Shown: positions 10,541 through 22,740, counted from the stretch's first letter. The stretch is DNA of 64,000 nt from Bimuria novae-zelandiae CBS 107.79 (GCA_010015655.1 ML976688.1:376411-440410), one strand, 5' to 3'. Program-made: numbers and translations. Notes: generated by a model not told the origin, from the letters alone.

Positions 10541-11920
10541 ATGATGACCTTGCCCAAGAGCGAGCCCATTGCCATCATCGGCGGTGGTGCATTCGGCCTA
10601 TCGACTGCTCTCGAGCTTTCCAAAAACGGTTATATGAACATTACCGTCTTCGAAAAAGACGAGGAGATACCCTCACGCTGGTCTGCTGCAAATGATCTGA
10701 ACAAGATTGCTAGAGCCGAGTATGAAGATGACTGGTACACGGATCTCGCTATCGTAAGTTCTCACCTAGTCCTCTTCCCATTCTCTAGATACACTTGATC
10801 TAACAAGAGCATCCAGGAAGCGATGAAAGAATGGAAGACGCCATTCTACGCGCCCTACTTCCACAAAGTCGGGTACCTCAACTGCTGCTCAGAGGCCGCA
10901 TCCCAGAAGGCAGTCGACACCATGAGGCGCTTTCAAGCAGCCGCAGAACGGAGCTCAGTCATGAAGCCCTTTGTGCACGATGTGAAGGGGCATGAAGACC
11001 TTTTGCAGGCGTGTTGGCAGTTCACTGGCAAGCTTCCCGGGTGGAAAGGCTACTTCAACACCTACGACGGGTACGTGCACTCCGCAGATGCTCTTCGTGG
11101 CGTATACCGAGCCGCACGATCGAATGGCGTGCGCTTCTTCTTGGGCGAGAAAGTCGGTGCTGTCACAGAGGTCGTGTATGAGAACAAGAACGGGAATCGC
11201 AGGAGCGTGGGAGTCAAGACCCAGGATGAGCGTGTTCATCCCGCATCTCTCATAGTTGTAGCTGCAGGAGCAGCTGCCCACAAGATAGTTCCCGAGCTGG
11301 GCACCAATGTGTCCGCCAAGTCCTGGTCAGTTGCTCATGTGCGCCTTACTGCGGATGAGACTGCTGCGCTGCGCGGCATCCCTGTCGTCTATGCGCGGGA
11401 TCTCGGTTTCTTCTTTGAGCCGGATCCGAAGACGAACTTGCTCAAGCTCTGCCCCATGGGTGGCGGGTACATCAACACGGAACCCTCGAGCGGTATTTCC
11501 AAAGCACCCGAAGCGCCCACTCGCTTTGTTCCCTATGAAGACGAACTCAAGATGAAGGAGCTACTCCGCCAAACGCTTCCGCATCTGGCAGATCGACCGC
11601 TGGTTGAGAAGTCACTATGCTGGTTCGCTGATACCGATGACTCCGACTTCATCATCGACTACGTTCCCCAGACTTCGTCCTCGGTCATTGTCATGACTGG
11701 AGATTCGGGCCATGGCTTCAAGATGTTCCCTATTGTTGGGCGTTGGGTTCGCGACTTGTTGATTGCATCAGGTTCACAACAACCGATCAAGAGGTGGAGA
11801 TGGCGGGATCTGAATCTTGTGAACGGAGAAACAAGCCAGGATGCTGACGTAAGCTGGCGCGTTGGAGAGGTCAAGGAGTTCCGTGACCTGTCGGAGAGCC
11901 CTATGAAGGCGAAGTTGTAA
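10541..11920 (+). CDS. FAD-dependent amine/amino-acid oxidase (MSOX/FAOX family)
   Basis: 438 residues from exons 10541-10753 and 10817-11920; the intron has a CTAAC branch point. The N-terminal Rossmann motif is IAIIGGGAFGLSTALEL. A Cys in SLCWFADTDDSDFIIDY sits where monomeric sarcosine oxidase and fructosyl-amine oxidases bind FAD covalently, and GDSGHGFKMFPIVG follows as in that family. Members oxidise secondary amino acids such as sarcosine, pipecolate, saccharopine or glycated amino acids, giving hydrogen peroxide. The substrate is not determinable here. It is convergent with the Zn2Cys6 regulator and close to proline dehydrogenase, so oxidation of proline-like or pipecolate-like cyclic amino acids is an attractive but unproven role. 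Confidence 0.85.
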
Positions 11921-12117
11921 TGATTTGATCTCTGGTAGCTGCGGGTATGTATCAACTGAGAGCGTGCAGTAGACAATAAATCTTTACCTCTCTATTCAAT
12001 TGGCTGCCTAGGGCCCCGTCAGCAGAACGCGAGAGTGGCTTGCGTTACATTACAAAGTCCGCAAAGTTGTAGTTGAATTTTCACGCAGACCTCATGAAGG
12101 TTGGCTTGCTACATTGG

Positions 12118-14842
12118 CTAGAGTGGGTGCTGCGGGCCTACCATCGGGAAGGTATCCATGGTCGTGAAAGTGTTGAACCAGTCTGTCCCACCAAGTTCCA
12201 TCGCATCAGCAACCGCAAGAATCTGCTCTGCAGTGAGGTCCTCGCCAAATCCGCCACTTTCGTCACTGAAAGCCGTATACATCCCCATAGCTTCCGAGTT
12301 CATCAAATTACTCGGCGGCTGGTTGTTTGGGGACATGAATGGCCCCTCTAGTGGTGATTGCCGTTGGCCCATCAGCTGTTGAGGTGGCATGGGCCCGAGC
12401 GGCTGCAGTGGAGTTCTGTTTGCCAGATATTCCGAGAGCATCTCTTCCAGCTTGCGTAGCTCAGCGCACCTATAGTCGGCTATCTTGTTTCCATTAGCTG
12501 TCATAGTGTCCAGAAACGCAAAGGCTTTGTTCAGCCAGACGATGCTGTTTTCGGACAAGGAGTCATCAACGAATCGGATGAGAACAAGGATCATCGTAGA
12601 CACGAAGAGAGAGTCAAGGTCCCATGGCAAGAACGTCTCTGTCAAGTTCATTAGTTCACTGCAAAGAGGAAAATCGTCGCTTCACTCGCTCACCCAGTAA
12701 ATCCTGATCTTGCAGGCTCTCAAGAATATTCAAGATCTTCTGCGAAGCGTCCAGCGACATGGTGAGCAGAGGCCTGATCTTGCGGGATGACACAAGCGCT
12801 CCCACTTCCTTCGGTGATTCGAAAGCTTTCTTCAAACAACAGAACAGTAATGGTCTTGTAGTTACAATGATGGCCTAGGCGATCATTAGCATGTGAAAAA
12901 CGGCACGGTGGAATTGATCAGGCGTACCTGATAATACATAAGATGAAGATGCGCGGGCATTCTCGATATGCCACCGAAACGACCATCAGCATGCAAAGGG
13001 AATGAGTTTCGTAACTCTTCTGCAATTGCTGCCATGTCTTCGAGTATGGATTTGATACTGATAACGAACTTTTTGCGAAGACGGCCTTTAGCCCCATACA
13101 CACCCCGCGAGATTTCTGCGTATACACGAGCGAGCTTGATCTGCATTTTGAGCGCTTCAGTGCGCTGAGTAGATTCAGGGAAGTGGGTCAGTTGACATGT
13201 TATATCGTCATCGCGAATGGCTTGCGGCACTCCCATCTGTGAGCTCATCTGTCGGTCAAGAATGTAAATAGACCACCATATTCTTCGACATCGTTGAACG
13301 AAGGCTTCGCCTAGCTCGGCGACTGGCATATCAGTGTGCATGCCTTCAGCCAATGCTATTCGCATTGCTTGTCCAATCTGTGGTCTTTCAGCTCCGCTAG
13401 ATTTCATTGGCAAGATGGGTCTCGTACCGTTACATGTGCTGCGTTGCGGGAGTCCAATGCTTGCAAGTAGAGTGCTATACCGCACAGTACCTCGGTTGCT
13501 ACCAGTGGCTCTCGGCATAAACGGTTCGTATCAGGTAGAAGCTGGAGCGCATGCACAAAGAAGTCTGCGCCGGGCGGCTTCGAATCTCGGTGCTTGCGTT
13601 GCGCGAGCGTCCTTCCAAATGCAATGATGAGAAGAAATTGAACGTACCACAAGCTCTCGTTCAACTTGTTGGCCTCTCTGCTCCCATAAAACGCATGCAA
13701 CTTGGTATGAAATTCGTCTTCGTCAAACAAGTGCACTAGCTGACCGCAGTGAAATTTGACGGCGTTGATCAGGAATATGGCGTAATCCATACTTGGAAGC
13801 ACCGGTGCGTTTGTTTCTAGGAGACTTCTAGTGCCATCCTAGATTGAATGAGTTTAAGTCAGCGAGCAACAGCTAGCTGTTTCGATACTGACTAAGGACT
13901 AGGAGGTTGTACCCATGGAAGGTCGTAGGCCGAGCCGTCGAAAAGCATTTCGGCTCCCGGAAGAGGAGTACTGCGGATGTGTTGATGTACAACATTCAGG
14001 ACTTGGCCGTGGAAAGACCAATTAGATGAAGTGCCGAGATAGACTGTGCAAATCAGCCATCTCGCTTCAGGAAGCAGATATATAAACATACAAGACCTCC
14101 CTGAGGAAGATGACATGAACTTGGAAGGTGACTCTAATAATGGATTTGTCAACTCGGGACCTTCGGTATGTCCTGCTTCTCCTATCCTTGGGGTGTTATC
14201 TCTCGTGTGTCCTGGAGTTGACCGAGTGGTTTCTCGAGCTTCGCTAGTGTGAGCCATCTCGAGCAGATGGTCGTGTGGTGAGGTACCGCCTTGATCATCT
14301 CCCAAGACGCTGTGATCTGGAGGATCGCCATGTAGCCCAGGAGCGGTATCGTTAGTACTTTGAGCGCGCTCCAGCCGAGCAATCTTTTGTTGTAGATCGG
14401 AAAGATAACTGTTATGGATATTAACAATTGCATTATGGGCCATTGCGCAAGCGAAGGTCGAGAGCTTGGTAGTGATGTAATATATCTTGATAGATTCTCC
14501 TTACCCCTGAGTGACAAGCACTTTGTTATCCCGGTGATCGAAGACGCAGCTCAGACTACGCTTTGTACAGTTGGCGCATGGCTGTAGGCCTGAACACTTG
14601 ATCTTCTGTCGTCGACACCGTGAACATCTTGTACGCCTGGGTTAGCCACAACATTCAAGGCCAAAACCGTAACACGAGCTTTCGCGTAAAGCTAGAACAG
14701 CTTTGGTATTACTCATCCCGGAGTAGCCTGCTGGCTCTCACGGCAGACCTTTCAGCTTTACGCGACGGACCAGGTCTAAGACTTACGCGTTCGACGATCG
14801 CTTAGAGGCGCGTCGCTGTTCACTGTAGTTCGAAGTCGCCAT
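12118..14842 (-). CDS. Zn2Cys6 transcription factor with fungal-specific regulatory domain
   Basis: Seven exons: 14842-14787, 14636-14505, 14408-13913, 13838-13428, 13377-12928, 12874-12694 and 12638-12118. All phases agree and give 748 residues. The binuclear cluster CSRCRRQKIKC, then CANCTKRSLSC, spans the splice from exon 1, which supplies a basic leader (EQRRASKRSSNARTR). A linker and short coiled coil (YLSDLQQKIARLERAQ) follow. The middle region shows the fungal_trans pattern: IGQAMRIALAEGMHTD and RRIWWSIYILDRQMSSQMG. The C-terminus is Gln/Pro-rich with acidic stretches, suiting an activation domain. Its position beside the oxidase, proline dehydrogenase and permease suggests a pathway-specific regulator; that is inference. 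Confidence 0.9.
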
Positions 14843-15549
14843 GGTATGGGCGGAATGCAGCAGGCCCTTCACCGGCTGTAGGCGACGTAGCCTGATGACA
14901 ATGGCGCGAAAGGATTGTTGGTGTTCTAGGTTGGGCGTTACGTACCATAGGTCTTTGCGGGGCAGTCGCTAGTGAGTGCCTGACTGCACAGGAATTATCG
15001 TGATTCATCGTTCTAACACCTCCATCTCCAACATCCGTTTGCTCTGATCACTCGCCTTCTGACCTTGGTCAATGCATATGCAAGCCGCCCATCGCGAGAC
15101 TGTCGTGTTCATGAGCTCGGGGCTCATCGTCGTCCCTCGGGAATTTTTTCCTAATTAGGTTTAGCGCCCAATCTTTTCAGAAAATCTACCACCCCGCCTA
15201 AACTTGCCTCGCTTGCCCTGATAACCTGTGCTACATGCTCCTCCACTGATGATATCCCGAATACAAACTGTTTTATTGACAAGGCGGTGTTTTCATCAAC
15301 GACCCGAGTGTTGAACCACTCGCAAACCCAAACAAACCTAGAGGCATATCCCCTATATCTACCATGTAGTGTCCGGTATGTTCATCTTTTTCGGTCATCT
15401 TTTTCGGTCATCGACAACAGCACCGCCAATCGTACCATGAGGATCCCGTTGCTGTATGCATCCGTGGGTTTCGACCTATGCGTTTTATGCACGAGCGCCT
15501 CAGGGTGACAGACGGAGAATCTTGGATGTAGACGAAGGATATGGGTCCA
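14843..15549. other. intergenic
   Basis: Upstream region of the Zn2Cys6 regulator. No supportable gene. An exact 15-base direct repeat (catctttttcggtca) sits near 15380-15415. Confidence 0.45.
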
Positions 15550-15999
15550 TTACCTTTCCTTTTTTAGCTTTGAACTGCACGGCATCGTAGCGTAAGGGGA
15601 AAGGTGTCCATGAGAAAGGTGTGTCCCTGATTGATCTGCCGGATGAGCTCCAAGCTGCGAACGTGTGGAGCGATTAAAGGTGGCCTCCGCCTCGTGTGCT
15701 ATGCGCGACGAGGCGGTCTGGCATTGGAAAAAAATTTCCACGCCACCTGGAGAGTCTGTTTTTTTCTCCCCCTCGGTTTTTGTTTTTGAGGCAGAGAGTG
15801 GAGGCGCCTGCCCACGATCTTGTTCGAGCCCATCCTTAAAGGACAAAGCCCTGGGTTTGTATGAGAGTTTGGACTTCTCTTTCTTCCTCCCTTCAAGGTC
15901 GGGCATCTTCTGTCGCTTCTCGGGTGGCTCTTGCCTTCCGAATGGGGAGTGTCGCTTCCCTGCCTTAATGGCGCATGAATTTTTCCTTGGAGGGGGCAT
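15550..15999 (-). CDS. hypothetical basic protein (doubtful)
   Basis: Open frame of 149 residues from the ATG at 15999 (MPPPRKNS). It is rich in Lys, Arg, Ser and Pro and contains several short basic patches (PEKRQKMPDLEGRKKEKSK) that could be nuclear localisation signals. No domain recognised. The frame stays open upstream of this ATG, so the start is uncertain, and it could be a chance frame in GC-neutral sequence. Confidence 0.3.
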   Translation of the reverse strand: MPPPRKNSCAIKAGKRHSPFGRQEPPEKRQKMPDLEGRKKEKSKLSYKPRALSFKDGLEQDRGQAPPLSASKTKTEGEKKTDSPGGVEIFFQCQTASSRIAHEAEATFNRSTRSQLGAHPADQSGTHLSHGHLSPYATMPCSSKLKKER

Positions 16000-16574
16000 G
16001 ACTGCGACAACAGTAAAAACCACGGTTCGAAAAGGGTAGATCAACCAAGGTGTTGGGAGTGAACGCAATAGAAAGCATAACCTTTTTTCTGGACTAAAGG
16101 AAGGTAGGAGCGTGGAAGAGGAGTACTGAAGAGGAGTGTGCGGCGCTCTTTCCTTGCAGTGTGCGCTACCCATTCTGCACTTCGGGAAGGAACGCTTCTA
16201 CCAGATATTGCAAAGCATTATTCCTGTCGATGTATTGCTGCTCGCCCTTTGGGACGCTCTAGTGAGAAGACGCTGTACCGGCAAAGTTTTTCGTGGAGCT
16301 ACTCCAATGTCCCACGTCGGGTCAACAACGACTCGAATAATGCGCCGTTACGGAGTGGAAGTAGATAGGTACATCTTTGGTTCCCCTTTAACATCTCTAC
16401 GGCGATGAGAGTGCTTAACCCCTCCATCAGGTTAGCCTACAGCATTGTGCATTAAGAAAACAGCGAGTCTCGTGGGTACAAACAACATTCATCATATAAT
16501 TCCCTTAAGTTACATTTCTAGCAGTACTTCCCATTCACCCCTCAACCCATCAAAGCACATTTTGCAAGACAGAT
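16000..16574. other. intergenic
   Basis: Between the doubtful minus-strand frame and the hypothetical gene at 16575. Overlapping short frames only. Confidence 0.4.
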
Positions 16575-17447
16575 ATGAATATCCGCACAATAGGGACCGA
16601 TGCATTCATGCAGGACGCAGTCGAGATGGACATTGACATGCTACACCAGTACTGTCAAATGGAAGACGTAACGACCGACTCCGACTCCATTAAGACTCAG
16701 GATCACTCTGACAGTACCACATTTCCCAGCGAGGATACTCGGGTACATACCACCATCCAAGACCGAGAAGACGCCTGGGACACTGCTGACTCTAGCCAAG
16801 CCACAACCTTCACGGTAGAACCACCCCTTCCACAGATCGTCTCAGACCCCCAAAACTGCCACTACGACCAATACCTTAAGCAGCGCGACAACGAAATGCC
16901 TTTCACGTTCATCCAACACCTGCTCCTCCGCGACACTGGTTTCAATACCAACCGCACCAAGTTGCTACATCAAGTCTTCGACACCATGAAGCAGGAAAAC
17001 GATACCTGGACCGCCCGTCACGGATCACTGGGTATCTTTCGGTGCCATCTCGAATGCTGGGCGCGTGCGATCGAGAACGCCGTCGCACGAAGCGCGGATG
17101 ACAGCATGCAGGATTACTGGCCGACGTTCTTTCGAGGTGCGCGCACGGCGCAGGAGATCTATAATATTGGTGAGAAGGATGTGGTGATGAAGATGCAGGA
17201 TTTGCTGAACTTTTTCAAGGTAACCGCAAAGGAATTTGGGAAGGTTGTGTTTGTGGAGGACGATAAGGCGGTGGTGGATAAGATGTATTGCGGAGAGCGG
17301 AAGTGGGCGGAGAATGCTTGCCTGACGCGCCGGATTAGTAGTGTTACGGTTGGTAATGGGCTTATTGGAGGCGAGAAGAGGGCAATCGGGACGGCGTTCG
17401 GGAACTCGCAAGTCGGCGAGAGTGCTCGGAAGCGTAAGTGCATCTGA
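16575..17447 (+). CDS. hypothetical protein
   Basis: Open frame of 290 residues. The first about 100 residues are acidic and Ser/Thr/Asp-rich, probably disordered. The rest is likely helical, with a GIFRCHLECWARAIENAVARS segment and a basic end (SARKRKCI). No family recognised. The last codons overlap a strong donor (GTAAGT at 17435); splicing to an acceptor after CACTAACTAG near 17480 would continue the frame to about 17645 and overlap the fucosidase 3' end. I therefore regard the C-terminus as unsettled. Confidence 0.55.
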   Translation: MNIRTIGTDAFMQDAVEMDIDMLHQYCQMEDVTTDSDSIKTQDHSDSTTFPSEDTRVHTTIQDREDAWDTADSSQATTFTVEPPLPQIVSDPQNCHYDQYLKQRDNEMPFTFIQHLLLRDTGFNTNRTKLLHQVFDTMKQENDTWTARHGSLGIFRCHLECWARAIENAVARSADDSMQDYWPTFFRGARTAQEIYNIGEKDVVMKMQDLLNFFKVTAKEFGKVVFVEDDKAVVDKMYCGERKWAENACLTRRISSVTVGNGLIGGEKRAIGTAFGNSQVGESARKRKCI

Positions 17448-17623
17448 AGTCACACGATTCTGGGAAGGGCACTAACTAGAGGACTCTGGGTCGCATTTCC
17501 CTCACGGCATCGCCATCAGCATGAAGCTAACCTGCTCCTATAGTATTTCGAGATATGATCGTCACCGTCGGCGCACAGCGATAGGCGACGAACGCGGAAT
17601 GGCTGTAGTTTCTCTCCTACCAC

Positions 17624-20160
17624 TTAGGCTAGGTATTCAATCTTAAAAACCCATGCATGTTCCCTTCCCTCCAGGATCTCTTCTTCTAAAAACACTGTTA
17701 ACACATACCCATCAAACTCCCAATCCAATTCCTCTCCGCTTCCGCTTCCCAGGAGACTTATCTTGTCACCTTCCAAAATCGGGAACGGTGCCTCCACAAC
17801 CAGCTTCCCGTCCTGCGGCTTCTCAAGACTAGTGATATACAAAGCATCATTGTTCTGCGTGAACCTTACGTTAGTCTCATTGTTCCTGACCTCGGCCCTT
17901 TGGAACCAGTATGTGGTGTTGAAGATCGCTTCGTCGTGAGCAGTGATCCAGGACCCGGCTTCTCGTAAGTTGTCGATTTCGACCTGAGGGATGGATCCGT
18001 CTGCCCGTGGACCAATATTTAGAAGGAGATTACCGTTCTTTGAGACCATGTCGATGAGTGTAGTGATGAGAGTTGTGGCATTCATGTATTCGGAGTCGAG
18101 GGTCGCACGATTGTAGCCGTAGGAGTACGGATCCATGCCCCTATCTTTGATCAGCAAGATGAGTCGCCTGCATCCATGATGGACTTACTGGTTACTTTCC
18201 CACTTTCTCCTTTGCGCCGTCGCGAATGTGGCATACTCAGGCGTGTCGAAGTCATTCACCTCGGCGGTGCCGCACCGGGAATTAATAGCAACATCTCGCC
18301 CTTGGCCGCGCGCCCAGTTCCACCACTTGCTCGCAAAGTCCGCAGTACCATTGGAGGCACCAGCGTCGCACCATATGATCTCGGTCTCGTACTCGTAGGC
18401 TAATATGTTCATCTGCGGTACCATAACATCTTCTATGAAATCGTTGACAGGGATATAGCCGGTGTAAGGCTCGATCTCGTGAGTGAACGGATTTCTCGCT
18501 ATGATGCCAGGATGAGTAGTCCCGTCCGGACGCTCAGGCCCATACTGCGCGAACCCGTATTTGCCCCACGAAGGATTGAACCATTCCGGCAACGAGAAGT
18601 ACGTCCCGCGCTTCAGGTCCGGATGATGTATCTTCGATGCATCGAAAAGCTCTTTGACGATATCCCTCCTTGGGCCATAGTGTAGGCTCGTGCGGTTCGT
18701 TGTATTGTCAGCATCGAACAGCGCAAATCCATCGTGATGCTTGGTTGTAATAACGAAGTACTTCGCTCCTGCATCGGCGATCAAATCGACCCACTCCTTA
18801 GGCTCGTAATGCGCTGCTGTGAAGTTCGCGAAGAAATCGTCATAGTTCAGCTCTGGACCGAAAGTGCGCAGACGGTAGTCTCTAAACCCTGACTTATCAC
18901 CTTCAGGGTGCGTGGTATACCACCAAAACCATTCAGCGTACCTAACACGATGTCAATATAAGTCGATGCGGAAATAAGCACTTAGATAAGAATGAACGTA
19001 CGATTCATAGGGTGTGGAATTGCCCCATGCTGGAACGGAGTACGGTCCCCAGTGAATGAAGATGCCAAATTTTGCGTCGTCGAACCATTGCGGAGATTCG
19101 TGGCGTGCAAGATTCTCATTGGAATTGGTCCAATTCGTCGGGCCAAACTCTAGGTCATGGAATGTGCTGACAGTCGTAGAATTCTGGTAGGCCAATTTGA
19201 CCCGCGCAGCGCATCTTCCAGATCCCGTCACAGCGACCGCGATGCTCTGCTGGTCACCGGGGCAAAGTCTTTTGATGCGTCCAGCCTCCACTGTCCGAAC
19301 CTCTGACCCTTCGATTGAGACTGTCAGGCCTTCGCCGTGCACACATTCTGCGCCGGCATTGTTGACGATTACTTCGACAACTTGGCTCCGGTTACCGCCG
19401 TGATCGATCCACTTTTGGGTTGGCTTCACGCTCTGTGCACCGACACCGGCACCGTCATCAGTTTCCCAGAGGGAAGCAGCAAATACATGAATTCGTCCGG
19501 TTGTAGCGTTGGTCGTGTTCGGTAGGGTTATAGCAGTCAATTGCTTGCCGGGGACCAGCGTCGCTTCTAGCTCGAATATGTGACTACTATTGAAGTTCGT
19601 TGAGTTTGCTGTATAGAACGAGGGATAAACGATCTCGCCACGATTGATGGCTAGGAATGACCACCATGGTTCACTCCTCAACTCTGCCGTCGATCTGATC
19701 AATGTCCACGCGTTAGTGAATTCCACTTGGATAGAGTAATGTGGAGGTAATTCGGAACCACCTACGATGTATTATCGCTATATGTAAAAGTAATGTTGCC
19801 TAATATCGTCTTCTTACGCACATCCGAAGAGTGCAACACCGATAACGCGAATGCGGAAGTTGGTTTGCTGAGCGAGATTTTCTGACCGGAGCAGATGATA
19901 TTATCAGGCGTCGATGGGCCATGATAGCCGGGTGCGTTGTAGGTTATGCCGGAACTTGAGACATAGGTTGCATTGCCTGCAGAGTACGATGCAGACGCTG
20001 GGTACGACTGATTCAGTGCATCGTATGAAGACTCTCCAGGGTATGTACCAAAAGCCTGGTTGTTGAAGAATGGCTCAATATCAAGCGGTATAGATCGCGC
20101 AACTGCGCCGGAGCCAACGTAGCATGCTATAGCAAAGATCCACCGGCATATATCACCCAT
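17624..20160 (-). CDS. secreted alpha-L-fucosidase (GH29)
   Basis: Hydrolyses terminal alpha-L-fucose from glycans outside the cell. Exons 20160-19766, 19694-19002, 18941-18189 and 18140-17624 join in phase into 785 residues; intron 1 has a CACTAAC branch point. The N-terminus [21 protein letters not shown] is a signal peptide. A beta-rich N-terminal part of about 300 residues precedes the GH29 barrel. The barrel shows [45 protein letters not shown] (Asp in the position of the family nucleophile) and [17 protein letters not shown]. Many NxT/NxS sites fit secretion. The ATG at 20160 was chosen over an upstream one because it directly starts the signal peptide. Confidence 0.9.
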
Positions 20161-21377
20161 TTTCTTCACACGCGAGAACAGACCGATGTCTTGCGCTTCG
20201 TAGTTACCGAATGCTGAAGTGTCTTTTATAAAGTGCCATCCCACCGTGGGAAGCGCGACTAGCGTTTCGGTGAAGCTACACCGAAGCTCGCGTTAATTCA
20301 ATTTGGTTAGCTGATCACTGATGTTACAGTAATCAGTGATCAAGAACGTTCAGGTTACAACCATACCGTGACGTCGCGCCTCGGCGGTGAGCTACTTGCT
20401 AGGGTTCATGGCTCGGATTGCCCTGTTAGGACTTGGTGCGGAGGGGGATCGCCGCGCTCGCACGGCTTTTTAGATATCCGTCAAAGTACAAGATGATAAC
20501 CTACACCGAGTGAAAGGATGAATCGCCCGAGCTGTCCAGAAGGTGCAAATACCTGTGTCGCGTCCCTAGTCAAGGGAGAACAGAGAATAAAGAACTTAGT
20601 TCTCCATGCAGTATGAGTTCCACAATGACCACCAGCGACTCCTGCACACAAAGCAAAGACTTCAATATCAATCGATGGTTTAACGCATACTGATGCCTTC
20701 ACAGCTGTGGTACTGAACATGTAAGCCCTTCCGCGAGACCTCATATTGGAGACCAAAAAAAGCGTACACAGCCAAGAGATAAATCCACGTCGCAGGTGAG
20801 GTTACGCTTAGCTGTCTAGGTGGTGTTTATGGTTGTATTTGATGCAATGTATTGACTTGACGAATGTCAAATGGCATGCTACAGGCCAACTTTCCACGAT
20901 TTGGGACCGTTACGATTCGTATGCAAATGAAAAGATGGGCCGTGAAACCTGTATAGGGATATCCTTGGCATAGTTGACTCCCATTCATCCTGTGATGCAT
21001 TGCTGCAATCGCCAACCAGCGTGAGCAACGGTCTAATCGGCTGGTTGTGCCTTCTGTGGAGTCGCATGCCCTGGAAGAATTCTCCTGTCGGTTAACATTG
21101 CGTTCCAAGGATCTGAAGAACCGCAGCGTCATTAAAGATCCGATGGTCTGATCTCTTACTCAGTGTGCTTTGGTGATGAAGCAGCCCTAGAGTGTAGGGA
21201 CCCTGACGGGATAGAGCAGTAAATTTCAACAGTGGAGATAATTCAGGGACCTGGAGTAGCGGCTTGGCGGGAAAGTGGCCCAAGCTTCCGCGCCTTCCCA
21301 CGCCAGAAAGCATTATGACCCTGAGCCCAGTCTGAAGTAGAAATTGCTGCCTTTCCGCTCTCCCACACGCTTGCGCC
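20161..21377. other. divergent intergenic region
   Basis: Lies between the starts of the fucosidase (-) and AP-2 mu (+), so both promoters should be here. It contains the 31-bp palindrome listed separately. No gene supported. Confidence 0.5.
20312..20342. promoter_or_regulatory. perfect 11-bp inverted repeat upstream of the fucosidase
   Basis: TGATCACTGAT, nine bases, then ATCAGTGATCA. It is centred about 165 bp upstream of the fucosidase ATG, a position suited to a dimeric regulator site or a small hairpin in the leader. The binding factor is unknown. Confidence 0.4.
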
Positions 21378-22740
21378 ATGCTCTCCGGAATTCTCATATT
21401 CAATCAAAAGGGCGAAAACCTAATCTTTCGCGCCTTCCGCAACGACTGCCGCCCCCGCCTCGCCGACGTCTTCCGCATCCAGGTCATATCAAATGCGCAA
21501 GTGCGGTCGCCCATCCTAACACTCGGCTCCACGACCTTTAGCCATGTCAAGCATGAGAACATTTACTTGGTCGCTGTTACTAAGAGTAACGCGAACGCAG
21601 CATTGGTCTTCGAGTTCATATATCGGTTGATTGGGCTGGGAAAGGCGTATTTTGGGAAGTTCGATGAAGAGGCTGTTAAGAACAACTTTGTGCTCGTTTA
21701 TGAGCTGCTGGACGAGATTCTGGACTTTGGATACCCCCAGAATACGGAGACGGATACACTGAAGATGTACATCACGACGGAGGGAGTCAAGTCGGAACGA
21801 GCGATGGTATGCAGATCGCTAGCAGGGTGTAATGCTTGAGGCAGTGCTAATCGGAGAGCAGGAGGATTCCTCGAAGATCACAATGCAAGCGACCGGCGCG
21901 ACCTCGTGGCGGCGAAATGACATCAAGTACCGCAAGAACGAGGCCTTTGTAGACGTTATAGAAGACGTGAACCTCCTCATGTCGGCGACGGGAACGGTCC
22001 TCCGAGCGGATGTCAACGGCCAGATTATAATGCGCGCATACCTGTCGGGGACTCCCGAGTGCAAGTTCGGCCTCAACGATCGGTTAACGCTCGGCGATGA
22101 CAATCTACAAGGGCCGTCGGGCAACAAGGCGGGTGCCAAAGCGACCAGGGCAGCAGCAGGAAGTGTCTCATTAGAAGATTGCCAGTTCCACCAGTGCGTG
22201 AAGCTTGGCAAGTTCGACGCGGACAGGATAATATCGTTCATCCCTCCAGACGGCGAGTTCGAACTGATGCGGTACCGAGCGACCGAAAACGTCAATCTGC
22301 CTTTCAAGGTACACGCTATTGTCAACGAGGTTGGAAAGACAAAGGTGGAGTACAGCATTGCGATTCGCGCAAACTATGGCTCGAAGCTTTTTGCAACCAA
22401 CGTCGTTGTACGGATACCCACACCTCTGAATACCGCGCGTATCACAGAGCGAACATCGCAAGGCAAGGCAAAATACGAACCAGAACATAACAACATTGTT
22501 TGGAAGATTCCGCGGTTCACCGGGCAGAGCGAATTCGTCCTGAGCGCAGAGGCTAGTTTGACGAGCATGACCAATCAGAAGGCCTGGTCAAGACCGCCGT
22601 TGAACCTGAGCTTCTCGCTTCTCATGTTCACAAGCTCAGGACTGTTGGTGCGGTATTTGAAGGTGTTCGAGAAAAGCAACTACAGCAGCGTGAAATGGGT
22701 ACGGTACATGACGAGGGCGGGTAATTATGAGATACGGTAG
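21378..22740 (+). CDS. AP-2 clathrin adaptor complex, mu subunit
   Basis: Medium chain of the AP-2 adaptor, which selects YxxPhi cargo at the plasma membrane for clathrin-mediated endocytosis. Exons 21378-21806 and 21862-22740 give 435 residues, the usual AP-2 mu length. The N-terminal longin-like domain has YLVAVTKSNANAALVFEF and FVLVYELLDEILDFGYPQ, conserved from yeast to animals. The hinge follows residue 143 and the mu-homology domain starts with SWRRNDIKYRKNEAFVDVIE. The C-terminal KWVRYMTRAGNYEIR end is characteristic. A housekeeping gene with no sign of damage. Confidence 0.95.

Noticed and set aside
15550..16173. 207-codon version of the basic minus-strand frame
   Set aside because: The extra upstream part has no coding look and the downstream ATG at 15999 is more plausible; even that gene is doubtful.
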